64,000 bases of DNA, taken from assembly GCA_963762865.1 (NCBI GenBank), contig CAVXNC010000001.1, forward strand, positions 62,001 through 126,000, read 5' to 3'. Made by a program: the position numbers and the translations under genes. The DNA is from DATHAP01 sp963762865. GTDB lineage: Bacteria; Actinomycetota; Actinomycetes; JACCUZ01. Below are positions 15,728 to 25,084 of the stretch, in pieces (position 1 is the first letter of the stretch; the number at the start of each line of letters is the position of its first letter). The notes beneath the pieces were generated by a model that was not told where the DNA came from, did not search any database, and was given only the letters and a program-made list of their open reading frames with translations.

Positions 15728-16489
15728 TCAGAGCGTAGAACCGCTCCCGCCTCGATGCTTCGCCAGATCCGCCGAGCGGCCCAGCACCTGGTCGAGCATC
15801 GGTGCCGTCAGTCGCCCGGTGAAGGTGTTCTGCTGGCTCGGATGGAAGGACCCGAGGACCACCAGGGGGCCGATGCGCACCTCTGCGCCGTGACCGAACC
15901 TGGGCCGCGGCCGGGGCACCGGGAGGCCGAGCTGCTGCAGCGTCGACAGCAGCGACTGCCAGGCGAAGGCGCCGAGCGCGACGGCCACCCGGAGACCCGG
16001 CAGCACCAGCTCGACCTCCCGGACCATCCACGGCGCGCAGGTGTCGCGCTCGGCCGGCGTCGGCTTGTTGTCCGGCGGCGCGCACCGGACAGCGGCCAGC
16101 ATCCGGGTGCCGATCAGGGCCTGGCCGTCACCGACGTGGGTGCTGGTCTCCTGCACCGCGAGGCCGACGCGGTGCAGCGAGGCGAAGAGCCAGTCGCCGC
16201 TGCGGTCGCCGGTGAAGATGCGGCCGGTCCGGTTGCCGCCGTGCGCGGCAGGAGCCAGCCCGACGATGAGAACCGCCGGTTGCTCGGCACCCCAGCCAGG
16301 GATCGGCCGGCCCCAGTAGGTCTCGTCCGCGAAGGCCTTGCGCTTCTCGCTGGCCACCCGCTCGCGCCACTCGACCAGCCGCGGGCAGGCCCGGCACGCG
16401 GACACGGCGTCCTCGAGGTCACCCAGCCGACCGGCTGTGGCGGCGTACGACCGGACCTCGTCAGGACCGGACGCGACGGGCACGCCCAC
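15728..16489 (-). CDS. Uracil-DNA glycosylase, family 5 type (UdgB)
   Basis: 253-aa [4Fe-4S] uracil-DNA glycosylase. Cys32/Cys35 (SACRACP) plus two later cysteines (AVRCAPP, RDTCAPW) are the cluster ligands. The active-site block GLAPAAHGGNRTGRIFTGD lacks the usual catalytic Asp/Asn of family 1, as in family 5, and the C-terminal GSFHPSQQNTFTGRL is the leucine-loop motif. It removes uracil, and in this family hypoxanthine too, from GC-rich DNA. GTG 16489 starts the gene; ndh starts 2 bp after its stop. Confidence 0.9.
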   Translation of the reverse strand: MGVPVASGPDEVRSYAATAGRLGDLEDAVSACRACPRLVEWRERVASEKRKAFADETYWGRPIPGWGAEQPAVLIVGLAPAAHGGNRTGRIFTGDRSGDWLFASLHRVGLAVQETSTHVGDGQALIGTRMLAAVRCAPPDNKPTPAERDTCAPWMVREVELVLPGLRVAVALGAFAWQSLLSTLQQLGLPVPRPRPRFGHGAEVRIGPLVVLGSFHPSQQNTFTGRLTAPMLDQVLGRSADLAKHRGGSGSTL

Positions 16490-16505
16490 ACGCGACCCCG
16501 GCCGG

Positions 16506-17189
16506 CTAGAGCCGGGACTTGAGCAGGTCGATCGTGCGCCGCCAGGCCTGCTGGCTGTGGTCGGCGTCGTGCACCTCGGGCCGCTGGTCGTTGAAGAACG
16601 CGTGGTGCGAGCCGGGGTAGTCGTAGACCTCGACGTCGCCGCCGGCCTCCTGGATGCCCTTGACGGCGGCCTGTACGCCGTCGGCGCGGGACGTCCCGTC
16701 CTCCTCCGACGCGTGGATCATCGCGGACTTGTTGGCGTAGCTGCCCCACGTCGGCGACATCTTCTCCCAGGGCACCGCCGGGTAGAAGCCGACGGCGACC
16801 TTGACCTCGTCGGCGAGCGCACCGCTCCACAGGGCCAGCGAGCCACCCATGCAGAACCCGACCGTTCCGACGCCGTTGCCGGTGGTCTCGCCGCGGCTGT
16901 CGAGGTACTGGGCGGCACCTTGGATGTCCTTGGCGGCGCGGTCCATCGCCAGGCCCATCAGCAGGCGCTGCGCCTCGTCGGGCTCGTCGGTCTTGGCGCC
17001 GTGGAAGAAGTCCGGCGCGAGGGCGACGAAGCCCTCGGCGGCGAAGCGGTCGGCCACGTCCTTGACGTGGTCGACGAGGCCCCACCACTCCTGGACCACG
17101 ATGACGCCCGGGCCGCTCCCGGAGTCCGGCACGGCCAGGTAGCCGTCGCAGCTGTCACCGTTGCTCGGAAAGGTCACCATCTCGCCCAC
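16506..17189 (-). CDS. Dienelactone hydrolase family alpha/beta hydrolase
   Basis: 227-aa alpha/beta hydrolase. The nucleophile motif GFCMGG (Cys near residue 113) is typical for dienelactone hydrolases, with EWWGL near 35 and the catalytic His in SHHAFFN near 195. GTG 17189 lies 8 nt after GAGGAG; an alternative ATG at 17180 has worse spacing. It precedes the UDG gene by 16 bp on the same strand. No aromatic-degradation genes are near, so the natural substrate is unknown. Confidence 0.88.
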   Translation of the reverse strand: MGEMVTFPSNGDSCDGYLAVPDSGSGPGVIVVQEWWGLVDHVKDVADRFAAEGFVALAPDFFHGAKTDEPDEAQRLLMGLAMDRAAKDIQGAAQYLDSRGETTGNGVGTVGFCMGGSLALWSGALADEVKVAVGFYPAVPWEKMSPTWGSYANKSAMIHASEEDGTSRADGVQAAVKGIQEAGGDVEVYDYPGSHHAFFNDQRPEVHDADHSQQAWRRTIDLLKSRL

Positions 17190-17415
17190 GGGCGGGCCTC
17201 CTCGTCGTCGCGCGGCCCGTCGACGCGGCGGGCACTGTCCGACCCTTCCACGCGGTGGCCCGGGCTACACCACGGGGTCAGCGCTTCCTGGTGCCTGAGG
17301 TCGTGGGCGACGGCGTGGGTGACTCGACGCGCGACGGCGGCTGGGGCCTCGACACCGACCAGCGGCGGCGCGTCCCCTGGCGCGGTCGAGCCGGCGCGTC
17401 CTACGGTGCTCGGCC

Positions 17416-18393
17416 GTGAGCCGAGTGCAGACGAGGGCCTTCGAGGCGGGCGACTCCGAGGCCGCGGGGGTGCTGCTCGGGGAGCGGCACGCTGCGCTGC
17501 GTCGGGCCGAGCCGCTCTTCGACCCGAAGTTCGAGGAGCCAGCCGTCGCGCGCGCCGAGGTCGAGGCGCTGCTTGCGGACGGGGCCACCGGGGCCGTCGC
17601 CCTCGAGGGCGGCGAGGTGACCGGCTACCTGCTCGGCCGGCACCGGGAGAACCAGCCCGGCTGGGGCGCCAACCTGTGGGTCGAGGCCGCCGGGCACGCG
17701 GTTCGCGACGCCGAGACGATCCGCGACCTCTTTGCCGAGGCCGCACCGTCCTGGGTGGAGCGCGGCTGGGACGCCCACTACGCGCTGGTGCCGGCGCACG
17801 ACTCGGCTCTCGTGGACTCGTGGTTCCGGCTGGGCTTCGGCCAGTCGCACGTCCACGGCATCCGCGAGGTGCCGGCCGAGCCGTGGCAGCCCCCGGCGCA
17901 CCTCGTGGTGCGGGGGCCGCGCCGCGAGGACGTCCGGGCCCTCGCCGAGCTGGACGTCGCGCTGCCTGACCACCAGCTGCTGGCCCCCACCTTCGCGGCG
18001 GGCGAGGCCTTCACGGTGGAGGAGGCCATGGCCGAGTGGGAGGAGTCCTTCGACTCCGGCGAGGACGACGGCTACCACCACGTCGTCGTCGAGCACGAGG
18101 GCCGGGTCGTCGGCGCCGCGACCGCGTGCGCCCTCGTGAAGTCGCCCGGGCACCAGGGCCTGACCCGGCCGCCGCATGCCGGTTTCCTCGGCTACGCCTC
18201 GGTCTTCCCGGACGCCCGCGGGCTCGGTGCCGGTCGCGCTCTCGGCGAGGCGACCCTGGACTGGATGCGGGAGGCCGGCTTCACCAGCGCAGTCAGCGAC
18301 TGGCGGGCGACGAACCTGCTGTCGTCGCGGGCCTGGACCGCGCTCGGCTACCGGCCGTCCTTCTACCGGCTGCACCGCCGCATCGGCCACTGA
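17416..18393 (+). CDS. GNAT-family acetyltransferase, double domain
   Basis: 325-aa protein with two GNAT-like halves. Residues 1-165 are degenerate and lack a clear acetyl-CoA loop. Residues 170-325 contain FPDARGLGAGRALGEATLDW, the R/Q-x-x-G-x-G/A pyrophosphate loop. TACGGT at 17402-17407 stands 8 nt before GTG 17416. The 226 bp upstream (17190-17415) contain nothing else recognisable. Substrate unknown. Confidence 0.82.
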   Translation: MSRVQTRAFEAGDSEAAGVLLGERHAALRRAEPLFDPKFEEPAVARAEVEALLADGATGAVALEGGEVTGYLLGRHRENQPGWGANLWVEAAGHAVRDAETIRDLFAEAAPSWVERGWDAHYALVPAHDSALVDSWFRLGFGQSHVHGIREVPAEPWQPPAHLVVRGPRREDVRALAELDVALPDHQLLAPTFAAGEAFTVEEAMAEWEESFDSGEDDGYHHVVVEHEGRVVGAATACALVKSPGHQGLTRPPHAGFLGYASVFPDARGLGAGRALGEATLDWMREAGFTSAVSDWRATNLLSSRAWTALGYRPSFYRLHRRIGH

Positions 18394-18397
18394 CCGC

Positions 18398-19033
18398 TCA
18401 GATGCCGAACCACGGACGGCAGGCGTCAACACCCTCGACCGAGATGCCGGCGCCCCCGCCGCTGGCAGCCCAGTCGTCCGCCGTCATGCGCAGGTGGACC
18501 AGCGTGTCGACACCGTCACCGCGCGCCAGGAAGGACTCACCGTTCGGCCGGTAGCCGAGCGACCGCGAGACGCCGAGCGACGCGTAGTTGTCGTGCCACG
18601 CCGAGGTGATCGCGGCCCGGGCACCGAGATGGTCGAACGCGAGGCTCAGCACCGCGCGGCGCATGGCCTTGCCGATGCCAGTGCCGCGTACCTCGGGTAC
18701 CAGCCAGGACGACGTGTCGACGGTGCGCAGCGTCGGGAAGTCGTTGCCCTCGAGCTCCTGCAGCCCGATCAGGTCTCCGTCGCGACGCGCCGCCAGGTGG
18801 AACCGCCACGCGTGCGGGCTCCACGTGCCGTACGACCGCCAGTACTCCATGTGCACCACGACGGCCCGGTGCACGCCCTCCGGGATGTCGAACCTTGTCG
18901 CGTGCGGGTTGAGCTCCACATCGGCCGGCATCACCCGAACCACCTCGGCGAGGTCGGCCTCGACCAGCGGCCGGAGCTCGAGGTCGCCGGTCGTGATCTG
19001 CAGGTCCAGCAGCGGCCAGTGCGAGTTCGGCAC
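18398..19033 (-). CDS. RimJ/RimL-type GNAT acetyltransferase
   Basis: 211-aa single-domain GNAT protein. The acetyl-CoA loop VPEVRGTGIGKAMRRA lies near residue 115, with ITSAWHDNYASLGVSRSLGYR towards the C-terminus, the pattern of ribosomal-protein N-terminal acetyltransferase relatives. GTG 19033 lies 4 nt after the ppx stop, so it is probably in the eno-ftsB-ppx transcription unit. Convergent with the double-GNAT gene, only 4 bp apart. Confidence 0.83.
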   Translation of the reverse strand: MPNSHWPLLDLQITTGDLELRPLVEADLAEVVRVMPADVELNPHATRFDIPEGVHRAVVVHMEYWRSYGTWSPHAWRFHLAARRDGDLIGLQELEGNDFPTLRTVDTSSWLVPEVRGTGIGKAMRRAVLSLAFDHLGARAAITSAWHDNYASLGVSRSLGYRPNGESFLARGDGVDTLVHLRMTADDWAASGGGAGISVEGVDACRPWFGI

Positions 19034-19037
19034 CTAC

Positions 19038-19973
19038 CTACCGTCCCACGGCCAGGCTGAAGGCGATGCCGTCGAGGATGTCGTGCTCGGAGACCAGGAC
19101 CTCGTCGACCGGCACGTTCTCGAGGACGACGGCGAGCACCAGGGCGCCGGCGCCGATCACGTCCACCCGTCCCGGGTGCATGAACGGCAGCGCCGCCCGC
19201 TGGTCATGGGTCATCGCGAGCAGCGTGCGCGCCACGTCGTGCACGTCGGCGGCGGAGATGCGGGAGTGGTGGATCCGCTCCGGGTCGTACGCCGCCAGGC
19301 CGAGCGCCATGGCCGCCACCGTGGTGACCGAGCCGGCCAGGCCGACGAGGGTGCGCGCCTCGGCCAGCGGGACGGTCCGGGCGGCATCCCGCACGGCCTC
19401 CTCCACGTCGGCGCGCGCAGCGGCCACCTGCCCGGCGGTCGGCGGGTCGTCGTGCAGGTGCCGCTCGGTCATCCGCACGCAGCCGACGTCGACCGAGCGC
19501 GCTGCCGTCACGTCGCGATCGCCGAGCACCAGCTCGGTCGACCCGCCGCCGATGTCGACGACCAGGAAGGGCGTCGCGGCGTCGCCGCCGAGCAGCTCGC
19601 GGGTCGCGCCGGCGAACGACAGCCATGCCTCCTCGTCACCGGTGACGACCTCCGGCTCGACACCGAGCCGCTCCCGCACGCCGGCGACGAAGTCGTCGCG
19701 GTTCTCGACGTCGCGCGACGCGGACGTGGCCACGAAGCGCACCCGCTCGGCACCGGCCGCTCGGATCACCTCGGCGTAGGCGTCGCAGGCCGTGAAGGTC
19801 CGCTCCAGGGCGGCGGGCGACAGCCGCCCGGTGCGGTCCACGCCTTCACCCAGCCGGACGATCTCCATCCGCCGGTCGACCTCGCGCAACGGAGCTCCCT
19901 CGGCCTCGTCCACGTCGGCGACAAGCAGCCGGATCGAGTTGGTGCCGCAGTCGACCGCCGCGACCCGCGTCAC
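19038..19973 (-). CDS. ppx: Exopolyphosphatase / pppGpp phosphohydrolase (Ppx/GppA)
   Basis: 311-aa ASKHA-fold phosphatase. AAVDCGTNSIRLLV at the N-terminus is phosphate loop 1, and VVDIGGGSTELVLG near 130 is loop 2. It degrades polyphosphate and/or pppGpp. The length matches short actinobacterial Ppx proteins (Rv1026-like). GTG 19973 overlaps the DUF501 stop as GTGA. Confidence 0.92.
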   Translation of the reverse strand: MTRVAAVDCGTNSIRLLVADVDEAEGAPLREVDRRMEIVRLGEGVDRTGRLSPAALERTFTACDAYAEVIRAAGAERVRFVATSASRDVENRDDFVAGVRERLGVEPEVVTGDEEAWLSFAGATRELLGGDAATPFLVVDIGGGSTELVLGDRDVTAARSVDVGCVRMTERHLHDDPPTAGQVAAARADVEEAVRDAARTVPLAEARTLVGLAGSVTTVAAMALGLAAYDPERIHHSRISAADVHDVARTLLAMTHDQRAALPFMHPGRVDVIGAGALVLAVVLENVPVDEVLVSEHDILDGIAFSLAVGR

Positions 19974-20503
19974 ACCTCGCCCCCGGCGGCTGCTCGGACA
20001 CAGGATCCCGACCGCCACCACTCGGGCAAGGCAGCCAGTGCCTCGTCACCGAGCGGGTTCGCGCCCGGACCTTCGGCGAGCGAGTGCGCGACGAGCACGT
20101 GCAGGCACTTGACCCGGTCGGGCATCCCGCCCGCGGTCACGCCGGCGATCTCGGGCACCACCTCGACCGACTCCCGCGCGGCGAGATAGCCCTCGTGTGC
20201 CGAGCGGTACGCAGCCGCCAGGTCGGCGTCGGTCGCGAGCCGCTCGGTCATCTCGCGCATCATCCCGCCGGCCTCGAGGGTCCCGATCGCGCCGGCCGCC
20301 TTGGGACAGGTCAGGTAGTAGAGGGTCGGGAAGGGCGTGCCGTCGGGCAGCCGCGGGTCGGTCTCGACCACGTCCGGCGCGCCGCATGGGCAGCGATGGG
20401 CTACCCGTCGCACACCACGCGGATCACGGCCGAGCTGCTCGCCGACAGCAGCGAGGTCGGCGACTGTGGGGCTCGACCGGTCCGCACCCGCGGGGTCGGT
20501 CAC
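19970..20503 (-). CDS. DUF501 protein
   Basis: 177-aa protein with the DUF501 pattern: VADLAAVGEQLGRDPRGV at the start, CPCGAP near 55, PFPTLYYLTCP near 75, and VKCLHVLVAHSLAEG near 140. Several conserved Cys (CPCGAP, LTCPKA, VKCLH) suggest metal binding, unproven. It sits between ftsB and ppx in most actinobacteria (Rv1025 position). GTG 20503 follows the ftsB stop by 1 nt. Confidence 0.88.
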   Translation of the reverse strand: MTDPAGADRSSPTVADLAAVGEQLGRDPRGVRRVAHRCPCGAPDVVETDPRLPDGTPFPTLYYLTCPKAAGAIGTLEAGGMMREMTERLATDADLAAAYRSAHEGYLAARESVEVVPEIAGVTAGGMPDRVKCLHVLVAHSLAEGPGANPLGDEALAALPEWWRSGSCVRAAAGGEV

Positions 20504-20504
20504 G

Positions 20505-20960
20505 TCACTCCTTGCCGGCTGCCTCGACGCTGTGCCAGAGGTCGGTGAACCACGGCTTGCGGTCGACCTCCGCGGGCAGCTCGCGCACGACGCCGTCGGG
20601 GGGCGGCGCCTCGTCGGCACCGAGGACGACGTACGACGTCTCCCCCGGCATCACGTAGTGCAGCCGCTCCCGCGCCTGGGCCTCGACGTAGGCCGGGTCG
20701 TTCCACCGGGCCCGCGACTTCTCCAGGGCCGCGACCCGCTTCTCCTGCTGGCTGACCTCGGCGCGCAGGTGCCCGATGTCGCTGCGCTGCGACAGGTACT
20801 CACGCAGCGGGTAGGCCAGCGAGATCGCCAGCAGGCACACGACCAGCGCGAGCATCGCCGCCCGGCCCGTGAGGTTGGGCCGGTCGCGCGGCGCCTCGCC
20901 CTCCTCGGACGGGGGCCCGGCGTGAGCGCCCCGAAGGGTCGGGGGTCGGCGGGACGGCAC
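20505..20960 (-). CDS. ftsB: FtsB/DivIC-family septum formation initiator
   Basis: 151-aa bitopic membrane protein: cytosolic Arg/Pro-rich N-terminus, one transmembrane helix (LALVVCLLAISLAYPL, about 39-54), then a coiled coil (HLRAEVSQQEKRVAALEKS) and a short extracellular tail with YVMPGE. It belongs to the FtsB-FtsL-FtsQ subcomplex activating septal peptidoglycan synthesis. GTG 20960 is 14 bp after the enolase stop; the ribosome site is weak (GAGGG), so the exact start is uncertain. Confidence 0.87.
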   Translation of the reverse strand: MPSRRPPTLRGAHAGPPSEEGEAPRDRPNLTGRAAMLALVVCLLAISLAYPLREYLSQRSDIGHLRAEVSQQEKRVAALEKSRARWNDPAYVEAQARERLHYVMPGETSYVVLGADEAPPPDGVVRELPAEVDRKPWFTDLWHSVEAAGKE

Positions 20961-20974
20961 CGGTCGGCGCGCCC

Positions 20975-22267
20975 TCAGCCGCCGTGCCGGGGGAAGGCCG
21001 CGCGACCCGCGTAGCGCGCCGCGTCGTCGAGCTCCTCCTCGATCCGCAGCAGCTGGTTGTACTTCGCCACCCGCTCGGACCGGGCCGGCGCGCCGGTCTT
21101 GATCTGCCCGCAGTCGGTCGCGACGGCGAGGTCGGCGATCGTCGTGTCCTCGGTCTCGCCGGAACGGTGGCTCATCATGCAGCGGTAGCCGTTGCGGTGC
21201 GCCATCTCGACCGCGTCCAGCGTCTCGGTGAGGGTGCCGATCTGGTTGACCTTCACGAGCAGCGCGTTGGCGGTGGACTCCGAGATGCCGCGTTGCAGCC
21301 GCTCCGGGTTGGTGACGAAGAGGTCGTCGCCGACGATCTGCACCCGGTCGCCGAGCTGGTCCGTCATGGCCTTCCAGCCGGGCCAGTCCTCCTCGCTCAT
21401 CGGGTCCTCGATCGACACCAGCGGGTAGGCGTCCACCAGCTCGGCGTAGTACGCGGCCATCTCCTCGGAGGTCTTCTTCGCACCTTCGAAGGCGTACGTC
21501 GCGCCGGAGCTGTCGTAGAACTCCGTGGCGGCGACGTCGAGCGCGAGGCCGATGTCCTCGCCCAGCCGGAAGCCGGCCTTCTCGACGGCGACCCCGATGA
21601 GGTCGAGCGCGTCCCGGTTGCTGGGCAGGTCGGGAGCGAAGCCACCCTCGTCGCCCAGGCCGGTCGCCAGGCCCTTCTCCTTGAGCACCGACTTGAGCGC
21701 GTGGTAGACCTCCGCGCCCCACTGCAGCGACTCGCGGAACGTGCTCGCCCCGATCGGCGCCACCATGAACTCCTGGACGTCGACGCCGGTGTCGGCGTGC
21801 GCGCCCCCGTTGAGGATGTTCATCATCGGCACCGGCAGCAGGTGAGCGTTCGGCCCGCCGACGTAGCGGAAGAGCGGCAGCTGCGCCGACTCGGCGGCCG
21901 CGCGCGCGACCGCCAGCGAGACACCCAGCAGGGCGTTGGCCCCGAGCCGGGACTTGGTCGGGGTGCCGTCGAGGTCGATCAGCGCCTGGTCGACCAGTCG
22001 CTGCTCGCTGGCCTCCAGGCCGACCAGGGCCGGGCCGATCTCGTCGAGCACGCCGATGACGGCCTTCTCGACCCCCTTGCCGCCGTAGCGCTTCGAGTCA
22101 CCGTCGCGCAGCTCGACGGCCTCGAACTGGCCGGTGCTCGCGCCGCTGGGGACGGCTGCACGCGCGATCGTCCCGTCGTCGAGGGCGACCTCGACCTCCA
22201 CGGTGGGGTTGCCGCGCGAGTCCAGGATCTCGCGGGCGCCGACTGCGTCGATGCTCGCCACGGCCAT
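20975..22267 (-). CDS. eno: Enolase
   Basis: 430-aa glycolytic enzyme converting 2-phosphoglycerate to phosphoenolpyruvate. Recognised by AREILDSRGNPTVEVEV at the N-terminus, DEGGFAPDL near 208, and the C-terminal MMSHRSGETEDTTIADLAV signature. ATG 22267 has AAGGAG upstream. It heads the ftsB-DUF501-ppx group. It forms PEP, the substrate of the ppc enzyme encoded at 37.2 kb. Confidence 0.97.
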   Translation of the reverse strand: MAVASIDAVGAREILDSRGNPTVEVEVALDDGTIARAAVPSGASTGQFEAVELRDGDSKRYGGKGVEKAVIGVLDEIGPALVGLEASEQRLVDQALIDLDGTPTKSRLGANALLGVSLAVARAAAESAQLPLFRYVGGPNAHLLPVPMMNILNGGAHADTGVDVQEFMVAPIGASTFRESLQWGAEVYHALKSVLKEKGLATGLGDEGGFAPDLPSNRDALDLIGVAVEKAGFRLGEDIGLALDVAATEFYDSSGATYAFEGAKKTSEEMAAYYAELVDAYPLVSIEDPMSEEDWPGWKAMTDQLGDRVQIVGDDLFVTNPERLQRGISESTANALLVKVNQIGTLTETLDAVEMAHRNGYRCMMSHRSGETEDTTIADLAVATDCGQIKTGAPARSERVAKYNQLLRIEEELDDAARYAGRAAFPRHGG

Positions 22268-22396
22268 GCTCCTTCGGGGGTCGTCCGATGACAGCCACGC
22301 TGCCCGCACGTCAGGCTACCGGCGCGGCCGCGTGACCAGCCGCAACGCCCACCAGGCGGGAGAGTCCCACCGGCAACCTGCGGGGTGTCGCCGGCG

Positions 22397-24061
22397 TCAG
22401 ACCCCCAGCAGGGTGCGCAGGTGCCGCGGCGCCGGCGAGCCGTGGGCCAGCATCTCGTCGTGGCGCTCGCGCATCGACGACCCCGGACGGGCGGTCGCCA
22501 GGTCGCGGGCCAGGTCCCGCACCTCGACGTAGCCGACGAAGTAGGTCGAGAGCTGAGCGCTGGTCAGCTGCGCCCTGCGCCACTTCCCGGCCGCCTCGCC
22601 GTCCTCCTGGTGCCCGCGCTCCATCATCAGCCGCATCGCCTCGTCCTCGGTCATGCCGTGGGCGTGGACGCGGGCGTCGAGGATGGCGTTGATGGTCATC
22701 CGCAGCTGCATCTTGAGCTGCTGCATCCGCAGCGCGTCCGAGAGCCCCTCGGCGGCCCGGTAGCCCGAGTCGACCATCACCTCCTCGGCGTAGACTGCCC
22801 AGCCCTCGACGAACGAGCCGCTCCACAGTGCCTTGCGCACCTGCACCGGCGCCGAGTAGCGCGCATTGTGCGCGAGCTGCTGCACGTGGCCGGGCATCGC
22901 CTCGTGCACCGTCAGGTTCTGCAGCATGTGCGCGTTGTACTCGCGGAAGAACGACGCGACCCGGTCGGGCGACCAGTCGGACGGTGTCGGTGACACCGCG
23001 AAGTAGGTCGGGAGCTGGGTGCTCTCGAGCGGCCCCGGCGGGTTGCAGTAGGCGACTGCCACGCCGCGGTGGATCTCGGGCATCACGATGATCTCGACCG
23101 GGTCGTCGTGCACGGTCACCAGATCGTTGGCCCGGACGAACTCCGTCGTCTGCGCGAGCGCGCCCTCGCAGAGCCCGACGATCGTGTCGTCGTCGACCGA
23201 CCCGTCGCGGGCCAGCGCATCCAGGACGCGGCGGACCCGGCCCTCCACCTGGGGGTCGTCGTCCAGCCGCGCGGCGGTCTCGGCGATCTGCTCCTCGATC
23301 GAGGCGAGCTCCGCCTCGGCGCGCGCCAGGACCGCGTCGGCGTCCGAGGCGGTGTCCAGGGTCAACGCCAGCTTGCGGGCGTAGGCAGCGGCCCCGAGAC
23401 GCGGGTCGCGGTCTGCCGTGTCCAGCGCCGCCCGGAGCCAGTCGAGATGGCTGTCGATCGCGGCCAGTGCGCTCTCCCTGGCCGGCTCCACCTCGGCGCG
23501 GAGGCCGGGCTCCTCCCCCATGGCGCGCTCGAGCTCGGTCGCGAGCAGCGTGCGGGTGCCGGTGAACTGGCCGATCGCGGTCTCGACGTGCACGCGCGGC
23601 ATGCCGTCCAGGGACGCCCGCGCGGTCTCCAGGGCGCCGGGCACGGCTGCCAGCCGGCCGGCCACCGACCGCAGCCGGTCGCCGAGCGGCGCGAAGTCGC
23701 GCGCCAGCAGGGTGTAGACCGCGGTGCCCGGGTTGGCGCTCAGCGGGTCCCACTCGTGCTCGCGCAGCTCCTCGAGCTCGAAGCGGCGCAGCTCGAGGGC
23801 GTTGACCAGGATGGCTGCGTCGACCTGCTCGGCCGGGCTCAACGAGCCGCCGGCCACCCCGCGCAGGTCGGCCAGCCGACGGCCCACCCACCGTGCCTCG
23901 TCATCGAGCGCGGACTCGCTTCGGTCGCCGAGCCGGTCGTCGTAGCGGTGGTCGCCGAGCACCGTGGCAGCCTCGGGGTGCCGTTCCAGCAGCTCGTCGA
24001 GCACCTGCCCGGCGAGGGCGGTGAACGTGTCGCTCGGTCCGGTGGGTGTCACGTCGCTCAC
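22397..24061 (-). CDS. DUF885 family protein, predicted metallopeptidase-like
   Basis: 554-aa mostly helical cytosolic protein. The hallmark is NLTVHEAMPGHVQQLAHN near residue 385, a HExxxxH-type metal site, followed by EGWAVYAEE near 430, which supplies the third ligand as in DUF885/M3-like zinc enzymes. Start GTG 24061 (or GTG 24052). No signal peptide. Substrate unknown. It lies 33 bp downstream of mazG on the same strand and 129 bp upstream of eno. Confidence 0.85.
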   Translation of the reverse strand: MSDVTPTGPSDTFTALAGQVLDELLERHPEAATVLGDHRYDDRLGDRSESALDDEARWVGRRLADLRGVAGGSLSPAEQVDAAILVNALELRRFELEELREHEWDPLSANPGTAVYTLLARDFAPLGDRLRSVAGRLAAVPGALETARASLDGMPRVHVETAIGQFTGTRTLLATELERAMGEEPGLRAEVEPARESALAAIDSHLDWLRAALDTADRDPRLGAAAYARKLALTLDTASDADAVLARAEAELASIEEQIAETAARLDDDPQVEGRVRRVLDALARDGSVDDDTIVGLCEGALAQTTEFVRANDLVTVHDDPVEIIVMPEIHRGVAVAYCNPPGPLESTQLPTYFAVSPTPSDWSPDRVASFFREYNAHMLQNLTVHEAMPGHVQQLAHNARYSAPVQVRKALWSGSFVEGWAVYAEEVMVDSGYRAAEGLSDALRMQQLKMQLRMTINAILDARVHAHGMTEDEAMRLMMERGHQEDGEAAGKWRRAQLTSAQLSTYFVGYVEVRDLARDLATARPGSSMRERHDEMLAHGSPAPRHLRTLLGV

Positions 24062-24094
24062 CCCCGCGACCCTATGCCCGCGGCCCTGCCGGGA

Positions 24095-25084
24095 TCACGC
24101 CTCTGCTGCGCGCACCCGGTCGGCGTAGCGGCGGGCAGCCGCCCGCAGCTCGGCCTCGGCGTCCAGGCCGGCGACCTGCGCCTCGGCCACCGCGAGCATC
24201 AGCCGGGAGCCGAGCCCGTCGTCGTCCGCGGGGTCCACCTCGACGCCGTGCGAGGCGGCGCGGTGCATCAGCTTGGCCGCCAGCGCCAGCGCGGGGAGAG
24301 CAGGCGGCACGCCCTCGACCGCGGACCCGCGACCCTTCTCCGCGGCCTTGCGGGCGTGCCAGGTCGCCTCGACGTCCGCGGCCGTCTCGACCGCTCCGGC
24401 ACCGTCGCCATCCCCGGTGACCGCGAAGACGTGCGGGTGGCGGCGCACCAGCTTGGCGACGATGTCGCCCGCCACGTCGTCGACCGACCACGGGTCGGCC
24501 GGGTCCTCCTGGGCGATGCGTGAGTGGAAGACGACCTGCAGCAGCAGGTCGCCGAGCTCCTCGCGGAGGTGCTCGCGGTCTCCGGTCTCGATCGCCTCGA
24601 GGGTCTCGTAGGTCTCCTCGAGCAGGTACGTCGTCAGCGACTCGTGCGTCTGCTCCGCGTCCCACGGGCAACCGCCCGGCGACCGCAGCCGGTCCATGGT
24701 CGCGACCAGATCCAGCAGCGCGGCGCCGGGCAGGTCGTAAGACCCGGGCAGCATCTCGAGCGCGACGGGCACCCCGCTCTCGGCGAGCTCACCGAGCGCC
24801 CGTCCCAGGTCCGGGTCCCCGTGGTGACCGACGAGCCACACGGCTGTGCCGTCGGCCGCTGCCGCTAGCAGCCGGCCGGCCAGGGCGCGTGCGTCGGCGG
24901 CGCTCTCCGGACGTACGGCCACGTCCTGCTCGGCGAGGTAGGGCACCAGCGGATGACCCGGGTCGGCGAGCACCTGGTCGGCGGCGAGCAGCTCACGCCA
25001 CGCCTGGCCGGAGAGCAGCCCGGTGGCTACCCGAGGGGACGTCGAGAGCAGGACCAGCCGGCCCGTCACGGCCGGCCCGCTCAC
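24095..25084 (-). CDS. mazG: Nucleoside triphosphate pyrophosphohydrolase MazG
   Basis: 329-aa all-alpha NTP pyrophosphatase. The catalytic domain begins near residue 125 with MDRLRSPGGCPWDAEQTH; EETYETLEAI, LREELGDLLLQV and metal-binding EExxE/D motifs follow. An N-terminal domain of about 115 aa resembles that of mycobacterial MazG. It hydrolyses non-canonical or damaged dNTPs, and in E. coli lowers ppGpp. GTG 25084 overlaps the stop of the SurA-like gene (GTGA). Confidence 0.93.
   Translation of the reverse strand: MSGPAVTGRLVLLSTSPRVATGLLSGQAWRELLAADQVLADPGHPLVPYLAEQDVAVRPESAADARALAGRLLAAAADGTAVWLVGHHGDPDLGRALGELAESGVPVALEMLPGSYDLPGAALLDLVATMDRLRSPGGCPWDAEQTHESLTTYLLEETYETLEAIETGDREHLREELGDLLLQVVFHSRIAQEDPADPWSVDDVAGDIVAKLVRRHPHVFAVTGDGDGAGAVETAADVEATWHARKAAEKGRGSAVEGVPPALPALALAAKLMHRAASHGVEVDPADDDGLGSRLMLAVAEAQVAGLDAEAELRAAARRYADRVRAAEA

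Noticed and set aside
22268..22396. Possible sRNA or riboswitch upstream of eno
   Set aside because: Only a normal ribosome site and weak GC-rich pairings are visible; no conserved riboswitch core recognised here or elsewhere in the window.
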